A stretch of 64,000 bases of DNA, from assembly GCA_963849635.1 (NCBI GenBank), contig CAWKIA010000045.1, positions 1 to 64,000 on the forward strand. Direction: 5' to 3'. Position 1 is the first letter of the stretch. Every line of letters starts with the position of its first letter. Shown one piece after another: positions 60,550 to 64,000 of the stretch. The notes below the pieces were generated by a model. It had not been told where the DNA came from. It ran no database searches and saw only the letters and a program-made list of their open reading frames with translations. The translations under genes and the position numbers were made by a program. The DNA is from CAVRUD01 sp963849635 (GTDB taxonomy: Bacteria; Chloroflexota; Chloroflexia; Thermomicrobiales; UBA6265).

Positions 60550-62816
60550 TTACTGGCCGACCGCCGAGGCCAGGACAGCCGGACGTGCCGGAGATCGCTG
60601 ATCGGCAGGGGGAAGTGAGACGACAAACGCGGTCTGGACTCCCGCGGTGGCGGTGATCTCGGCGAGCGCGTCTTCTGGGATCGCGTCGTCGACATTGAGG
60701 ACCATCAGCGCCTCGCCACCCCTGTTGTGGCGACCGACCTGCATGCCGGCGATGTTGACGTTGTAGCGGCCCAGGATCGTGCCCAACCGCCCGACCACGC
60801 CCGGCTGGTCGCGGTGGTGGGTGATGAGAACATCACCCGCTAGTGCTCGCTCCAGCGAGAACCGGTCGACCTCGACGATCCCAGCCGTAACGCGGTCCCA
60901 GGAAATTGCCACCCGGTGCGTATCTTCCTCGCCGACCTCGAACGAGAACGAGACGTTCATCGAGGGGTCGGTGTTGGCCACCGTCGACTTCACGCCGATG
61001 CCCAACTCCTGGGCGATCAGGCGGGCGTTGACGGGGGTGACGCGCCGGTCGGTCCAGCGCTGGAGGGCGTCGGAGAGGGCGGCGCCGACGACGTGCGAGA
61101 TGACGTCGTTCGGGACCAGGCCGCGCACCGTGACGTTGATCTGTCGAGGCAGCCGCGGTTCGAGGACGGCGAGCAGGTGTCCCGCGGCTCCGGCCACCGT
61201 CGTCAACCGTTGCAACTCCGGTCCATCGACCGAGACCATCGGGAGATTGACGGCATTGGGAACGGCTTCCCCCCGGAGCGCCGCCAGTGTCGTCGTGCTG
61301 ATCACCTCGCCGACCGCGGCGAGCGCCTCCGCGCTCGATCCGCCCGTGTGCGGGGTCAGGACGATGTTGGCCAGCCCGAACAGCGGAGAGTCCGTGCACG
61401 GTTCGTGGGGGAAGACATCGACCCCGGCGCCAGCAATCCGACCTTCGCGGACAGCGTCCGCCAGCGCGACCGGATCGACGATCTCGCCCCGGGCGCAGTT
61501 GAGCACGATCGCGGTCGGCTTCAGCTTGGTCAGGGCCTTCTCGTCGAGCATGTGGTTCGTTTCGGATGTCGCGGGAATGTGGAACGAGATGACGTCCGAG
61601 ATCGTAAGGAGCGTATCGTAGTCAACCGCGCGGACTCCGAGCTCGCGGAACCGTTCCGGCGTGATGTAGGGGTCATAGGCGACCACCTCCATCTCGAACG
61701 CCCGCAACCGCTGAGCGACGACCGAGCCGACCCGGCCGAGCCCCACGATACCGACTGTGCGGCCGCGCAAATCGATCGGCTTGATCTTCTTCCGCTCCCA
61801 CCGGCCAGCGTGGGTTGAGGCATTCGCCGCCGGCAACTGGCGGGTGATGGCGAGCAGCAGGGCGATAGTGTGCTCACCGGCGGAGACGGCGTTCGCGCCC
61901 GGGGCGTTCAGCACCACGACGCCCGCCCGGGTCGCCGCCTGCAAGTCAATATTGTCGACGCCCACTCCGGCCCGGGCGACGACTCGCAGCTTGGGCGCCG
62001 CGGAGAAGACCTCGCGGGTGACCTGAGTCTCAGACCGCACGACGAGGGCATCGGCGTCGGCAACCGCGTCCAGCAGGGCCGGCACATCGGTGCCATCGAC
62101 ATCGACGATCTCGGCGGCGGCCTCCAGCCGGGCCCGGGCCGCCGGGTGGATGGCATCGCTGACGACGATCCGTGGCCGCCCGAGCAGTTCGGCCAGGGCA
62201 GGCGCCAGGTCATCGAGCGCCGACACCGGACTCTGCTGGGCGCCGTTGGCGAAGTGGCGGGCGATCGCGGCCAGATCATCGACCCGGTGGATGCGTTCTT
62301 CCAAAGCGACCGGCGCCGTCTCACCGCCGGTGAGGAGGAACAGGTGACGCCGGCGGCGGCGTACCTGCGGGCGTGGCGAACGCTGTCCTCGATTGCGAAG
62401 ACGCAGCCCTGGTTCGCGGCGACGGTCACTTTGTCATCGGCGAAGAAGATGTCGCACTCAGGAAAACCGTTGCGGGCCAGCCAGGAGCGGGTCATCTCGG
62501 CCGATTCCAGCGGGCGGGCAGTGATGATGACGATGTTCCGGCGCCCAAACAGCTCGAGCAGGTGGGTGAGGAACTCCTGCGCGCCCGGTGAGGGCGCAAG
62601 GTCGGCCGCGGGACCACCGGCACTATAGACCCAGTCGCGGACCGCATCGGGCACATTCAGCCCGGCGGAGTCAACGAAGGCAATCTCGGGGAGTTCGATG
62701 CCGAAGCGCGCGGACGCGGCATGGGCGAGCGGGCGAGGATGCTCGGTCAGAACGCCGTCGAGGTCGATCGCCAGCCGCTGTTCCGGTGGCGTCGTGGAAT
62801 CGGTTCGCGCTGCCAA
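60550..62816 (-). CDS. serA: HAD-family phosphatase domain fused to D-3-phosphoglycerate dehydrogenase (one frameshift)
   Basis: About 755 residues once corrected. Residues 1-190 are a HAD hydrolase: LAIDLDGVLTEHPRPLAHAA (DxDG nucleophile), NIVIITARPLESAEMTRSWL, CDIFFADDKVTVAANQGCVF, and AIEDSVRHARRYAAAGV. The remainder is a long-type SerA: VVSDAIHPAARARLEAAAEI, ALVVRSETQVTREVFSAAPK, RVVARAGVGVDNIDLQAATR, GRTVGIVGLGRVGSVVAQRL, catalytic Arg in NCARGEIVDPVALADAV and His in VLTPHTGGSSAEALAAV, then the allosteric domain and a C-terminal ACT domain (GDVLITHHRDQPGVVGRLGT). One T missing near 62339 (TGTTCC for TGTTTCC) breaks the join; restored, the frame runs through with no stop. Start TTG 62816 with GGAG eight bases upstream is tentative. 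SerA oxidises 3-phosphoglycerate, the first step of serine synthesis. A HAD domain resembling nucleotidases of the NT5C type, rather than SerB, is fused to it. Confidence 0.82.
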
Positions 62817-63038
62817 CGCCTGTTCTCCATCGTCGTGTAGGGATGCGCGTGAGCGGCCCCGTCGAATTGCTTGCCTACCACCTGCACGCTGCGAGGCAGG
62901 ATTCCGGTGCCCGCGGTGGGGCAGGCCCGGGCGCGTCGCGCAGCAGTGAGCAACGTGCAGTGCGGAATGGTGAGCGTAGCATCCTGATCGCGGCGCGGGC
63001 AATGCCGCGCGCGTTAAGCGAGGGGATAGCGGCCGGTT

Positions 63039-63485
63039 TCAGTCGATCGATCCGGACTGACGGTCGTAGTTGCGATGCAGCATGCCCGTCGCCCTTCTCA
63101 TCCCGAGACGCTCGTAGTACGGCTGCAACTCCTCGTCGCAGAGCAGGTCGATCGAATAGAGATGTTTGAGTTGGTCGAGGATTCTCCTCATCAGTTCGGT
63201 GCCGATCCCACGTTGCTGGTATGCAGGGTCGACTTCTAGATTAGGGATAAAGGCCGCGAGGACCCCGTCTGACACCGCGGTGACGTATCCGACGACCATC
63301 CCCGTCGCGTCGTCGATCGCGACAACGATGTGATCACTCCCTTGCAAAATGCGAAGGTGCGTCGCAGGTGACGGCGGATTGGGCCAACCGACAAAGAACG
63401 TTCCTTGAAGGTGTTCCTCTGTCAGCCCATCCGCCGAATCCTTGTAACTGATTGAGAGTGGTCCCTGGCTCGAATCACCACCCAC
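63039..63485 (-). CDS. GNAT-family acetyltransferase
   Basis: 148 residues. Middle and end are typical: HIVVAIDDATGMVVGYVTAV, FIPNLEVDPAYQQRGIGTEL (acetyl-CoA loop), LCDEELQPYYERLGMRRATG. The start is GTG 63485, with AAAGGA nine bases upstream; a TTG at 63533 has no ribosome-binding site. Substrate unknown. Confidence 0.82.
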   Translation of the reverse strand: MGGDSSQGPLSISYKDSADGLTEEHLQGTFFVGWPNPPSPATHLRILQGSDHIVVAIDDATGMVVGYVTAVSDGVLAAFIPNLEVDPAYQQRGIGTELMRRILDQLKHLYSIDLLCDEELQPYYERLGMRRATGMLHRNYDRQSGSID

Positions 63486-63579
63486 GGCGGACGATCCTTT
63501 CTCCTGAGTCGCTAGTACCCCACGCAGGCTCAAAGGCCATCATAGAACTGTCGGTTTGCCGGCGCCCCGACGACCTCCC

Positions 63580-63725
63580 GTCATCCCGAGCTTGTCGAGG
63601 GATCTAGAGGGAGACGGCGTACCGATGGTGCCACAGGGTTCGAGAGAACGAAGCCAGGTTCTCGGAGGCCGGAGCTTCCGTGGTGCCACGCGCCCTTCGA
63701 GATCCCTCGACAAGCTCGGGATGAC
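63580..63725. repeat. 146-bp palindromic element, copy 3
   Basis: Same arms and length as the copies at 9394 and 26529. Interior TTCTCGGAGGCCGG shared with copy 2. Lies in the 301-bp gap between the GNAT and hydroxyacid dehydrogenase genes; nothing else is seen there. Confidence 0.9.
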
Positions 63726-63786
63726 GGGGAAGGGCGGGTCGGCATCGTTCCTTGGTTCTAGCGGACAGCTGTCTCTGCACGGGGTG

Positions 63787-64000
63787 CTAGTACAGGCGCT
63801 TCTTGTCGAGCACCGGCGACATCTTCTCGTAGTTCCCGGCCAGGAAATGGCCCAGGTTCTGGATGAAGATGTCCGTGATCTTGGCATTCTCCGTACTCGC
63901 CGTCGAGGCCGAGTGGGGGTTGATCAGGACGTTGGGCAGGTCCCACAGGGGAGAGTCGGCCGGGAGCGGTTCTGTCCGGAAAACGTCGAGGGCGGCGAGG
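63787..64000 (-). CDS. D-2-hydroxyacid dehydrogenase, C-terminal end (partial)
   Basis: The last ~70 residues of an NAD-dependent 2-hydroxyacid dehydrogenase: LAALDVFRTEPLPADSPLWD, then VLINPHSASTASTENAKITD with the catalytic His in INPHSAS, and the end FLAGNYEKMSPVLDKKRLY. TAG at 63787. The start lies beyond the window. Reaction and substrate (glyoxylate, hydroxypyruvate, lactate or other) cannot be told from this fragment. Confidence 0.88.
   Translation of the reverse strand, partial: LAALDVFRTEPLPADSPLWDLPNVLINPHSASTASTENAKITDIFIQNLGHFLAGNYEKMSPVLDKKRLY

Noticed and set aside
9394..63725. 146-bp elements as insertion sequences
   Set aside because: They hold no coding sequence; described as non-autonomous repeats instead.

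Overview
This window reads as one chromosomal contig from a GC-rich bacterium that makes and uses coenzyme F420. The mix is cofD-cofC-cofE, several LLM- and PPOX-class F420 enzymes, Tat-exported ABC binding proteins, many secreted proteins with calcium-type DxDxDG repeats or acidic linkers, and frequent GTG/TTG starts. This fits a Thermomicrobia-like member of the Chloroflexota. That placement is an inference from gene content, not from a marker gene. No rRNA, tRNA, CRISPR, prophage or transposase gene was seen.

Layout. 0.1-4.7 kb: a carbohydrate-type ABC importer (binding protein, ATPase, two permeases; minus strand) broken by many single-base frameshifts. 4.9-9.1 kb: nucleoside deaminase, zinc alcohol dehydrogenase, a secreted CAP-domain protein and an F420-type oxidoreductase. 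9.6-12.9 kb: a receiver/thioredoxin-reductase-like fusion divergent from a PAS histidine kinase. 13-29 kb: amidase, S41 protease, two paralogous secreted proteins of unknown function, two propeller-cupredoxin proteins, leucyl aminopeptidase, an orphan ABC ATPase and an MFS transporter. 29-31.4 kb: a large ATPase-TPR-LuxR regulator. 32.1-37.1 kb: the F420 island. 37.75-42.8 kb: an FMN riboswitch with terminator, followed by two Dpp/Opp-type permeases, a family 5 binding protein and a PPOX-nitroreductase fusion. 42.8-48 kb: three secreted proteins carrying five copies of one unrecognised domain, with a Cys/Met PLP enzyme among them. 48-64 kb: mostly metabolic and small membrane genes, a Kelch protein, an ABC exporter, a Crp/Fnr regulator with a good promoter, CsbD, a HAD-SerA fusion, and the end of a 2-hydroxyacid dehydrogenase.

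How the parts fit. F420 tail assembly (cofD, cofC, cofE) sits beside enzymes that use F420. About 1.7 kb downstream an FMN riboswitch heads an importer operon that ends in a fused flavin/deazaflavin-type enzyme, one domain of which resembles the dehydro-F420-0 reductase half of FbiB. This is the best candidate for an undescribed system: a riboswitch-controlled, ATPase-less Dpp-type importer for a flavin or deazaflavin precursor.

Two cautions. Twelve genes carry apparent +/-1 frameshifts; where the site could be resolved it mostly lies in a short homopolymer, which is the signature of uncorrected long-read assembly, so broken genes should not be read as true pseudogenes. Several families of palindromic intergenic repeats are present, including three copies of a 146-bp element.
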